7,672 bases of DNA, taken from the NCBI GenBank assembly GCA_050295355.1, contig JBNKPL010000101.1:1-7672 (forward strand), given 5' to 3'. The notes beneath the pieces were generated by a model. It ran no database searches. It saw only the letters and a list, made by a program, of their open reading frames with translations, and was not told the origin of the DNA. Shown piece by piece: positions 1 to 5,548 of this stretch. This DNA is from CBFDBF01 sp050295355 (lineage in GTDB: Bacteria > Pseudomonadota > Gammaproteobacteria > Chromatiales > Chromatiaceae). The translations under genes were made by a program, and so were the position numbers. How positions within the stretch are numbered: position 1 is the first letter of the stretch; each line of letters begins with the position of its first letter.

Positions 1-270
1 CGTTTCGGCGGTGAGGAGTTCTGTGCGATTCTGCCCAATACAGACCGGGATGGCGCCCTCTGCGTAGCGGAGAACCTGCGCTCGACCGTCGAAAATCTGC
101 GGATCACGCACGAAGGGAATCGGGACACCAAACTGGTAACCCTGAGCCTTGGCGTAGCCGTGCACCTGCCCGACCCATCGTTTCCGATCACCAAGTTACT
201 GGATGACGCCGACAAGGCGCTCTATCACGCCAAGCAATCGGGCAGGAACCGGGTCGAGGTTTTCTCGTAG
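1..270 (+). CDS. GGDEF-domain diguanylate cyclase, C-terminal fragment (5' end outside window)
   Basis: The frame is open from base 1 to a TAG at 268-270, giving 89 residues. It starts inside the catalytic signature, RFGGEEF, the GG(D/E)EF active-site loop of enzymes that condense two GTP into cyclic di-GMP. Later landmarks are also typical: SLGVA near residue 54 and the closing DDADKALYHAKQSGRNRV helix and strand that end most GGDEF domains. The signature is intact, so the enzyme is probably active. The sensory N-terminus and any RxxD inhibitory site lie upstream of the window, so its input signal is unknown. There is no EAL domain after it. No clear terminator separates it from lexA, but the lexA promoter lies in the 93-base gap, so co-transcription is not required. 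Confidence 0.93.
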   Translation, partial: RFGGEEFCAILPNTDRDGALCVAENLRSTVENLRITHEGNRDTKLVTLSLGVAVHLPDPSFPITKLLDDADKALYHAKQSGRNRVEVFS

Positions 271-303
271 CAGCGGCAGCCCCCTATTTCAACGGGTGCA
301 AAC

Positions 304-350
304 GTTTCCCATTTGTTCTATAGTAGGCTATTATAGAACCGTAATAGAAC
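304..350 (+). promoter_or_regulatory. lexA promoter with candidate LexA operator (GAAC-N7-GAAC within a dyad)
   Basis: Seen in the sequence: GAAC at 336-339 and GAAC at 347-350 are separated by exactly 7 bases. GTTCTATA (315-322) and TATAGAAC (332-339) form a dyad in which 11 of 12 base pairs across 315-339 match. A weaker GTTT at 304-307 lies 7 bases before GTTC at 315-318, giving four half-sites in a near-symmetric array. A plausible -10 element, TATTAT at 329-334, sits inside the array with only a weak -35 around 305-311, so a bound repressor would block the promoter. Known: GTTC-N7-GTTC is the LexA box of Alphaproteobacteria, and lexA genes usually repress themselves. No E. coli-type CTGT-N8-ACAG box is seen here. 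Binding by the product of this lexA is inferred. Confidence 0.68.
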
Positions 351-363
351 AGGAAACCCGATC

Positions 364-969
364 ATGATCGCCCATCTTACCCGTCGGCAACAAGAGATTT
401 ACGACTATCTGCTGGACAATCTGGACGAGTTTGCCTATCCCCCCACACTGGACGAGCTCTGTATCGCCCTTGGGCTCAGTTCCAAGGGTTCGCTGCACAA
501 GCAGATCCAGGCGTTGATTGATGCCGGGCTGGTGGAACCCATGAACAACCAGCGCCGCGGCATCCGCCTCACTGGCGCCACCCCAAATGAGGATGAACTC
601 CCCATGCTGGGCTATATTGCCGCGGGTTCGCCCATCGAAGCGATTGAGCAGCGGGAGTACCTGCAGATCCCAGATAGTCTTCGCACCACCAAGCCATGCT
701 ATGTGCTGCAGGTTCGCGGGGACTCCATGATTGAAGAGGGTATTCTGGACGGGGACTACATCGTTGTGGAGCAGCGGGACAGCGCCCGCAATGGCGAGAT
801 CGTGGTCGCGCTGGTGGATGGATCAGAAGCCACCCTGAAACGGATTGAGCAGCGCAAGGGGGTGGTGATCCTGCACCCCGCCAACAGCAGTATGCGCCCG
901 ATGAAATATTCACCCGATCAGGTGGAAATTCAGGGCATATTAGTGGGACAGATGCGGAGTTATCACTAA
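364..969 (+). CDS. lexA: LexA-family SOS repressor / self-cleaving S24 peptidase
   Basis: This 201-residue protein has the usual LexA length and architecture. Residues 1-70 are a winged helix-turn-helix (LTRRQQEIYDYL, YPPTLDEL, then RRGIRL). Residues 80-201 are the S24 latent protease. The cleavage site is Ala87-Gly88 in YIAAGSP, and the Ser-Lys dyad is Ser121 (RGDSM) and Lys159 (ATLKR), so RecA-stimulated self-cleavage should work. The ATG at 364 is preceded by AGGA at 351-354. The recognition-helix region, SSKGSLHKQIQAL (39-51), differs from the E. coli SPNAAEEHLKAL and is closer to alphaproteobacterial LexA as I recall it. This agrees with the GAAC-N7-GAAC operator upstream. It could be a second, LexA2-like paralogue rather than the only LexA of the cell; the window cannot decide. 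No sulA, imuA-imuB-dnaE2 or recA lies beside it, and the next gene is convergent 13 bases away. Confidence 0.95.
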   Translation: MIAHLTRRQQEIYDYLLDNLDEFAYPPTLDELCIALGLSSKGSLHKQIQALIDAGLVEPMNNQRRGIRLTGATPNEDELPMLGYIAAGSPIEAIEQREYLQIPDSLRTTKPCYVLQVRGDSMIEEGILDGDYIVVEQRDSARNGEIVVALVDGSEATLKRIEQRKGVVILHPANSSMRPMKYSPDQVEIQGILVGQMRSYH

Positions 970-982
970 AACCCGCGCAGGT

Positions 983-1321
983 TCACCAGCCGTAGTCGAA
1001 GGTGATCTCCTGATGGGGATCAATTTCGGCGATTGCATACAAATCCCGTCCGTCAAACTCGGCATTATAGTCTTCGGAGTGATTAAGAAAGCGCAGCAGG
1101 TTTTTGCCATTACATCCTATCGGCTTCTTTTTCTCACCCTTTTCGTACACCCACAGCACGTAGGTTCCGTTCTTTTTCGTCTTCGGCCCGTGGTAGGTGC
1201 CGATATACTCGCCCTCTTCTATGTGCCGATTGGCGAACAGGCCAGTGCCGTGGATCTTTGATTTAGCGGAATAGACGGTATCCCGAAGTTCTTTGTTCTT
1301 TACTTTTCTTGAAAAAGACAT
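983..1321 (-). CDS. Small SET-domain protein (putative protein-lysine methyltransferase)
   Basis: From the ATG at 1321 this is a 112-residue protein that is almost entirely a SET domain, the fold that moves a methyl group from S-adenosylmethionine to protein lysine. Visible motifs are KIHGTGLFA (22-30, SAM-binding start), EEGEYIGTYHG (35-45), the pseudoknot motif LRFLNHS (76-82, with the key Asn80-His81), and the C-terminal EITFDYGW with the catalytic-type Tyr110. The post-SET cysteine cluster of many eukaryotic enzymes is absent, as is common in bacterial versions. The frame stays open to an ATG at 1384, but that start would overlap the upstream ORF and add a tail unlike a SET protein, so 1321 is preferred although its Shine-Dalgarno is weak. 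It sits 28 bases after the 71-residue ORF on the same strand, probably co-transcribed. Its 5' part is AT-rich (21 G/C in 60 bases at 1261-1320), hinting at acquisition. The substrate is unknown. Confidence 0.83.
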   Translation of the reverse strand: MSFSRKVKNKELRDTVYSAKSKIHGTGLFANRHIEEGEYIGTYHGPKTKKNGTYVLWVYEKGEKKKPIGCNGKNLLRFLNHSEDYNAEFDGRDLYAIAEIDPHQEITFDYGW

Positions 1322-1349
1322 GTAACTGACCGATCTCTTATTTCTACGT

Positions 1350-1565
1350 TCACAATTCGCCGGGGATACGGCAACTATCACCATACACCGCCATGATGGA
1401 CTTCAACTCTTCTAATACCGAAGCTCGCTCGGCTGCAGTCAATCCCCGTGTTTCCGCTAGCTCACCAGCATTTTCCAGTATCTCGATATCCCTTCGCACC
1501 GACTGACACCCCCTGCTGCAGATGAATTCTACACAGGCTTGTAGGCGTTTGTCTTGTATACCCAT
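1350..1565 (-). CDS. 71-residue hypothetical protein with clustered cysteines
   Basis: I do not recognise a named family. The ORF has an ATG at 1565 with AGG placed 9 bases upstream on the minus strand, and it reads like a real soluble helical protein rather than a shadow frame: balanced charge, few low-complexity stretches, and a patterned helix RASVLEELKSIMAVYGD (47-63). Cysteines lie at residues 11, 16, 20 and 65; the first three are in CVEFICSRGC, which could bind a metal or form a disulfide, though no standard motif is complete. There is no signal peptide or membrane segment. It is the first gene of a probable two-gene unit with the SET-domain gene, whose ATG is 28 bases past this stop. 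Two candidate LexA boxes lie 54-99 bases upstream of its start, so it may be SOS-controlled. Function is unknown. Confidence 0.6.
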   Translation of the reverse strand: MGIQDKRLQACVEFICSRGCQSVRRDIEILENAGELAETRGLTAAERASVLEELKSIMAVYGDSCRIPGEL

Positions 1566-1618
1566 TGTTTCAAACCTGCAGCTTCGCCGCGGTCATGCCA
1601 CGATTGTTCAAAAAACTT

Positions 1619-1664
1619 GTTCTCTTTCCGTTCTCTTTGTGTTAACGTAGAACATATTAAGAAC
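1619..1664. promoter_or_regulatory. Candidate double LexA-type operator in a divergent intergenic region
   Basis: Two exact boxes face each other: GTTC-N7-GTTC (1619-1622 and 1630-1633) and GAAC-N7-GAAC (1650-1653 and 1661-1664). The second pair reads TAGAAC-N6-AGAAC at 1648-1664, the same pattern as in the lexA promoter at 334-350, and the overall array is 46 bases against 47 there. A -10-like TATTAA (1655-1660) overlaps the last half-site, comparable to TATTAT in the lexA promoter; no good -35 is visible. The site lies 54 bases before the start of the minus-strand 71-residue ORF and 89 bases before the plus-strand 52-residue ORF, so it could control either or both. The match to the alphaproteobacterial LexA box is established knowledge; its use here is inference. 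The rest of the gap (1566-1753) shows no RNA gene or terminator. Confidence 0.6.
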
Positions 1665-1753
1665 GCCTTATTCGTCAGACGACTTGGGGATGTCCCTAAA
1701 TAAGACGCCTGCAAACAGTAATATAGCAACCCGCCACCTGCGAGGAACACAAG

Positions 1754-1912
1754 ATGAACCAGCACAGCACCTTTATCATGCGCGACCAGCAACGTGATGT
1801 CGTCCCCTCTCTCATGGCCCGTAAACGAACCGGCCCCGCCCTGCGTAAGCTGCTACTGCAGTTTCGTATGCCGATGATCGGATTCGGCGGTATGTTGCTG
1901 CTGATTATCTAG
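1754..1912 (+). CDS. 52-residue basic small protein with hydrophobic C-terminus (hypothetical)
   Basis: This short ORF starts with ATG at 1754 behind a well-placed GAGG (1742-1745, 8 bases of spacing) and ends in TAG at 1910-1912. The first 38 residues are polar and strongly basic (eight Arg/Lys against two Asp), with KLLLQFR near 32-38. Residues 39-52, MPMIGFGGMLLLII, are uncharged and hydrophobic: long enough to insert in or lie on a membrane, though short for a full span. I know no family for it. It lies downstream of the double LexA-type operator and converges on pabB, sharing the CTAG at 1909-1912. Small, SOS-controlled membrane peptides are known elsewhere (TisB in E. coli, SidA in Caulobacter), and this could be an analogue, but no sequence similarity is claimed. 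It might also be a chance ORF; the Shine-Dalgarno is the main support. Confidence 0.45.
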   Translation: MNQHSTFIMRDQQRDVVPSLMARKRTGPALRKLLLQFRMPMIGFGGMLLLII

Positions 1913-3312
1913 GGCCTGTTAACACTAGTGGGATTATCATCGCTGGCGCAACCGAGAGCGGTCATGATCGCCGCGGCTTTATCAAGGGTCTCCTGATATT
2001 CCTGCTCCATTTCCGAATCGGCCACGATACCACCGCCACTAGAAAAGTGGACCTTACCGTTATGGTGGAACAGGGTACGGATCACGATGCTGCTATCCAG
2101 GGCACCATTAAAACCCAAATAGCCGATAGAGCCGCAGTAGACCCCACGGCGGTTAGGCTCCAACTCCTCAATGATCTCCATCGCCCTCGCCTTGGGCGCG
2201 CCGGTTATGGAACCGCCGGGGAAACAGCCCCGCAATAGGGCAATGGCATCGCTGCCCTCGGCCAACCTGCCCCGGATGGTGCTCACCAGGTGATGGACCG
2301 TGGGAAAACTCTCCACCGCAAACATCTCCGAGGTCTGTACCGTTCCCGGGATACAGCTTTTCCCCAAATCATTGCGCAGCAGGTCTACGATCATAAGGTT
2401 TTCCGCTCTATCCTTTTCACTATTACGCAGTTCCTCCGCCAATCGCCGATCCTGCTCGGCATCACTGGAGCGGGGCCGTGTACCCTTGATCGGGCGGGTC
2501 TCCACCTCACCGCCACTAACGCGCAAGAACCGTTCGGGGGAGTTACTCAGTATTTGACCGTCCGGTAGATTGATATAGGCCGAGTAGGGAGACGGATTGA
2601 TCTGCCGCATAACCTGGTAGCCAGCCCAGGGATCACCAGTGGCTGCCCCCTCAAAGCGTTGGCTAAGATTCACCTGATAACAGTCGCCTTCGTGGATATA
2701 CTCCTGAATCCGTGCAAAGGCGGCGGCATATTGCTCCTTTGGAAAATTCGACCATACATGCCCGTTGACCCTAAGTGGCTGTGCGGCGGACACTGGATGA
2801 GGCGCTGAAAACATCCGCACCAGTTCCGGCCAACGCTGTCGTGTGGCCTCATCCCGCCCCTGACCCACCAGCCAGCTTCGCTGTTCCTGATGGTCCACCA
2901 CCACTGCCCAATCGTAAATGCCCAGCGCCATATCGGGCATCCCGATACTCCTGTCGCCGGGTGGTGGAAGTCGCTCCAGCCGCCAGGCAAGATCGTAGCC
3001 AAAATAACCGATCGCTCCGCCTGTGAAGGGCAAACCAGTGTCGGGACCGGGGACGGCATTCAGGTGCGCCCGTAGCAGGTTGAACGGATCATCGGAAGAA
3101 CGCAGCGAACCGCTGCGGTTTACGATCTGTGTGGTGGTCCCGCGGCAGACCAGGGTGGCGCCAGGATCAGAGGCGAGGATATCGAACCGTCCCTGCTGCG
3201 TACCGGGCCGGCCGCTATCCAGGAACACGGACCAGGGCCTGTGGGCAATCGCCTCAAACAGGCGGGCACTGTCGGGATGATATGGAATGGATTGCTGAAG
3301 AGGCTGACTCAT
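1909..3312 (-). CDS. pabB: Aminodeoxychorismate synthase component I
   Basis: PabB converts chorismate and ammonia (supplied by the PabA glutaminase) to 4-amino-4-deoxychorismate, the precursor of p-aminobenzoate for folate. The 467-residue protein has the usual PabB length. An N-terminal anthranilate-synthase-like region contains GGAIGYFGYD (98-107). The chorismate-binding domain follows, with SPERF (258-262), PIKGTRPR (274-281), GGSITGAPKARAMEIIEELE (366-385), and SSGGGIVADSEMEQEYQE (424-441). The Lys276 in PIKGT is the signature that separates PabB from anthranilate synthase TrpE, which has Ala there. I chose the ATG at 3312; a GTG at 3342 in frame would add an odd Cys-rich decapeptide and has no better ribosome site. 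It lies 59 bases after ihfB on the same strand. No PabA or PabC domain is fused to it, so those partners lie elsewhere. Confidence 0.95.
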   Translation of the reverse strand: MSQPLQQSIPYHPDSARLFEAIAHRPWSVFLDSGRPGTQQGRFDILASDPGATLVCRGTTTQIVNRSGSLRSSDDPFNLLRAHLNAVPGPDTGLPFTGGAIGYFGYDLAWRLERLPPPGDRSIGMPDMALGIYDWAVVVDHQEQRSWLVGQGRDEATRQRWPELVRMFSAPHPVSAAQPLRVNGHVWSNFPKEQYAAAFARIQEYIHEGDCYQVNLSQRFEGAATGDPWAGYQVMRQINPSPYSAYINLPDGQILSNSPERFLRVSGGEVETRPIKGTRPRSSDAEQDRRLAEELRNSEKDRAENLMIVDLLRNDLGKSCIPGTVQTSEMFAVESFPTVHHLVSTIRGRLAEGSDAIALLRGCFPGGSITGAPKARAMEIIEELEPNRRGVYCGSIGYLGFNGALDSSIVIRTLFHHNGKVHFSSGGGIVADSEMEQEYQETLDKAAAIMTALGCASDDNPTSVNRP

Positions 3313-3322
3313 GACACAGCTA

Positions 3323-3340
3323 GGGCACCTACAGGCGCCC
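3323..3340 (-). other. Short hairpin over the pabB ribosome-binding region
   Basis: On the minus strand GGGCGCC and GGTGCCC can pair as a 7-bp stem with one G-U pair and a 4-base TGTA loop. It ends 10 bases before the preferred pabB ATG at 3312. The only Shine-Dalgarno-like bases nearby (AGGTG) lie in the loop edge and the 3' arm. There is no following T-run, so it is not a terminator. It could moderate pabB translation, or be incidental. Confidence 0.35.
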
Positions 3341-3371
3341 ACTCCCAGCCAGGAGGGAGATAGCGAAAACG

Positions 3372-3683
3372 TTACTCTTCTTCAGCGGCCAGTTGTTCGT
3401 CAAACACCTGATTAACCCGCTCGCGCAGTTCCTTTCCGGGTTTGAAATGGGGTACATATTTACCAGCCAGCGCAACCGAGGCGCCGGTCTTGGGATTACG
3501 CCCCTGCCGAGGCGGACGATAGTGCAGGGAAAAACTGCCGAAGCCCCGAATTTCGATCCGCTCACCTGACGCGAGCGCCTGGCTCATATGCTCCAAGATA
3601 CATTTCACCGCCAACTCTACATCACGGTAGGCGAGATGACTCTGTTCCCTGGCGATGACATCAATCAGCTCAGATTTTGTCAT
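3372..3683 (-). CDS. ihfB: Integration host factor subunit beta
   Basis: IHF-beta pairs with IHF-alpha to bind specific DNA sites and bend them sharply, serving transcription, replication and recombination in the nucleoid. The 103-residue protein opens with MTKSELIDVIA and carries GERIEIRGFGSFSLHYRPPR (40-59), the family core, then GRNPKTG (61-67) on the beta arm with the DNA-intercalating Pro64, and KYVPHFKPGKELRERV (75-90). IEIRGFGSFSLHYR marks it as IHF-beta rather than HU. It runs about nine residues past the E. coli protein in an acidic tail (ending AAEEE). The ATG at 3683 follows an AGGGGA site on the minus strand. It lies 83 bases downstream of rpsA, the order seen in many gammaproteobacteria, with a hairpin between. 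A weak -10-like TAAAAT on the minus strand (3749-3744) may give it its own promoter. Confidence 0.97.
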   Translation of the reverse strand: MTKSELIDVIAREQSHLAYRDVELAVKCILEHMSQALASGERIEIRGFGSFSLHYRPPRQGRNPKTGASVALAGKYVPHFKPGKELRERVNQVFDEQLAAEEE

Positions 3684-3708
3684 TCTTGTCGATTCCCCTA
3701 AGCAATGT

Positions 3709-3730
3709 CCGGCGGCCTTTCGGCCGCCGG
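3709..3730 (-). terminator. GC-rich hairpin between rpsA and ihfB (attenuator, partial terminator or mRNA stabiliser)
   Basis: CCGGCGGCC (3709-3717) pairs perfectly with GGCCGCCGG (3722-3730), a 9-bp all G/C stem; the minus-strand transcript has a GAAA tetraloop. It lies 36 bases after the rpsA stop. No T-run follows it in the minus direction, so it is not a standard rho-independent terminator. It may protect the abundant rpsA mRNA 3' end or reduce read-through into ihfB. The hairpin is certain; the role is inferred. Confidence 0.5.
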
Positions 3731-3766
3731 TTTACTCTAGCTTATTTTACATTACACGAAGGACTA

Positions 3767-5440
3767 TCACTCATCTTCGCTCATCTGCTCTTTGAGCAGA
3801 TCGCCCAAGGTAGCACCGCCGGCTTGAGTGCCCGGAGCGTAGCTCTTGATAGCCGCCTGTTCTTCATCGGCATCCTTCGCTTTGATAGAGAGGGAGATGG
3901 TGCGGTTCTTACGGTCTACACCGAGGAACTTGGCCTCAATCTCCTCACCCTCTTTCAGCACGGCGCGTGCATCCTCCACCCGGTCACGGGAGAGTTCAGA
4001 AGCACGCAGATAGCCCTCGACGCCTTCTTCCAGGGTAATTACCGCGCCCTTGGGATCCACTTCCTTCACCGTACCGGTGACGATGCAGCCCTTAGCGTGG
4101 GTGCCTACGAAACTGGAGAAGGGGTCCTGATCCAGGTGCTTGATACCGAGGGAGATGCGCTCACGCTCGGGATCGACGGACAGCACCACGGCTTCCAGCT
4201 CTTCACCCTTCTTGAAATTGCGTACCGCCTCTTCTCCGGCCTCATCCCAGGAGATGTCGGACAGATGAACCAGTCCGTCGATACCGCCGTCCAGTCCGAT
4301 GAAGATACCGAAATCGGTAATGGACTTGATCTTGCCGGTAACGTGATCGCCCTTCTTGTGGTTGGCGGCGAACTCATCCCACGGATTGGCCTGGCACTGC
4401 TTCATGCCGAGAGAGATGCGGCGACGCTCTTCGTCGATATCCAGCACCATCACCTCCACCTCGTCGCCCAGCTGCACCAGCTTGGAGGGGTGGGTGTTCT
4501 TGTTGGTCCAATCCATTTCGGAGACGTGCACCAGGCCTTCCACGCCCTCTTCGATCTCCACGAAGCAGCCGTAGTCGGCCAGGTTGGTGACCTTGCCGAA
4601 CAGGCGGGTCTGCTCCGGGTAACGGCGGGCGATATTGACCCACGGATCGTCACCCATCTGCTTGAGGCCGAGGGATACGCGCTGCTTGTCGCGGTCGAAC
4701 TTGAGGATCTTGACCTGTACCTCGTCACCGATCTCCACCACTTCGGAGGGATGCTTGACGCGTTTCCAGGCCATGTCGGTGATGTGCAGCAGGCCGTCGA
4801 TACCGCCCAGGTCCACGAAGGCGCCGTAGTCGGTCAGGTTCTTGACGATACCCTTGACCTCCATACCCTCTTCCAGGCTCTCCAGCAGGGCCTCGCGCTC
4901 GGCGCTGTATTCGGTCTCGACCACGGCGCGGCGGGAGACCACTACGTTGTTGCGGCGGCGATCCAGCTTGATCACCTTGAATTCCAGGTCCTTGCCTTCC
5001 AGGTAGGAGGTGTCGCGCACCGGGCGCACATCCACCAGGGAGCCGGGCAGGAAGGCGCGAATCTCGCTGAGTTCGACGGTGAAACCGCCCTTTACCTTGC
5101 CGTTGATGCGGCCGATCACGGTCTCTTCCGCCTCGAAAGCCTTCTCCAGAACGGCCCAAGCGGTGTTGCGCTTGGCCTTGTCACGGGACAGGCGGGTGGC
5201 GCCGAAACCGTCTTCCACGGTATCCAGCGCGACTTCCACCTGATCGCCGATCGCGACTTCAATATCGCCATCGGCATTCAAAAACTGGGCTTTAGGGATA
5301 ACGCCTTCCGATTTCAGTCCGGCGTTGACGATCACCGCGTCGTTGGTGATGTCGAGAACGGTGCCGATTACGATGGCACCGGGTTTCAGCTGAGTGTTAG
5401 CAACACTCTGTTCAAAAAGTTCTGCAAAGCTTTCGGTCAT
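3767..5440 (-). CDS. rpsA: 30S ribosomal protein S1
   Basis: S1 sits on the 30S subunit and recruits and unfolds mRNA for initiation, especially on leaders with weak Shine-Dalgarno sites. At 557 residues it matches the E. coli length. Six S1 (OB-fold) repeats are readable at about 21-87, 105-171, 192-260, 277-347, 364-434 and 451-520. The middle repeats show the RNA-binding pattern, for example NLTDYGAFVDLGGIDGLLHI (201-220) and SITDFGIFIGLDGGIDGLVH (373-392). The protein ends with the conserved-looking TLGDLLKEQM. The ATG at 5440 follows TAGGA on the minus strand. A terminator separates it from cmk, so it probably has a promoter in 5441-5505, though no strong -35/-10 pair stands out. E. coli S1 represses its own translation through its leader; the same may hold here but cannot be shown. 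Confidence 0.98.
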   Translation of the reverse strand: MTESFAELFEQSVANTQLKPGAIVIGTVLDITNDAVIVNAGLKSEGVIPKAQFLNADGDIEVAIGDQVEVALDTVEDGFGATRLSRDKAKRNTAWAVLEKAFEAEETVIGRINGKVKGGFTVELSEIRAFLPGSLVDVRPVRDTSYLEGKDLEFKVIKLDRRRNNVVVSRRAVVETEYSAEREALLESLEEGMEVKGIVKNLTDYGAFVDLGGIDGLLHITDMAWKRVKHPSEVVEIGDEVQVKILKFDRDKQRVSLGLKQMGDDPWVNIARRYPEQTRLFGKVTNLADYGCFVEIEEGVEGLVHVSEMDWTNKNTHPSKLVQLGDEVEVMVLDIDEERRRISLGMKQCQANPWDEFAANHKKGDHVTGKIKSITDFGIFIGLDGGIDGLVHLSDISWDEAGEEAVRNFKKGEELEAVVLSVDPERERISLGIKHLDQDPFSSFVGTHAKGCIVTGTVKEVDPKGAVITLEEGVEGYLRASELSRDRVEDARAVLKEGEEIEAKFLGVDRKNRTISLSIKAKDADEEQAAIKSYAPGTQAGGATLGDLLKEQMSEDE

Positions 5441-5505
5441 GGGTTGATAATCCTAAATATGCCGCATCATTCGCCTGATCAGCCGAAACCGACCGGCGGT
5501 TGTAG

Positions 5506-5545
5506 TTAAAAACAAAGGCTCACCTTCTGTTACCAGCGGCGAGCC
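5506..5545 (-). terminator. Rho-independent terminator after cmk
   Basis: On the minus strand GGCTCGCC (5545-5538) pairs with GGTGAGCC (5524-5517) as an 8-bp stem with one G-U pair and a 13-base loop, immediately followed by TTTGTTTTT (5516-5508). The stem begins three bases after the cmk stop codon. It would end aroA-cmk transcripts 66 or more bases before the rpsA start. Confidence 0.78.
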
Positions 5546-5548
5546 CAC

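Noticed and set aside
1284..1300. Two GTTCT repeats in the SET gene that resemble the operator half-site.
   Set aside because: They are 7 bases apart rather than 11 and encode the Lys-rich KNKELR stretch, so they lack the operator phasing.
1322..1384. N-terminal extension of the SET protein to an ATG at 1384.
   Set aside because: It would overlap the upstream 71-residue ORF and add 21 residues before the SET core with no recognisable role. The ATG at 1321 gives a normal minimal SET protein, although its ribosome site is weak.
1529..1792. An 87-codon minus-strand frame across the divergent region.
   Set aside because: It overlaps the 71-residue ORF, runs through the double operator and is antisense to the small ORF with the good ribosome site. 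It has no family-like features or Shine-Dalgarno that I could support.
3313..3342. GTG start for pabB at 3342.
   Set aside because: The added ten residues (MGACRCPSCV) are unlike PabB N-termini and no better Shine-Dalgarno supports them.
3677..5509. A 610-codon plus-strand open frame opposite rpsA, longer than rpsA itself.
   Set aside because: It is antisense to an unmistakable six-repeat S1 protein. Its repetitive composition mirrors the S1 repeats read backwards, and no domain is recognisable. GC-rich biased codons commonly keep this antisense frame open.
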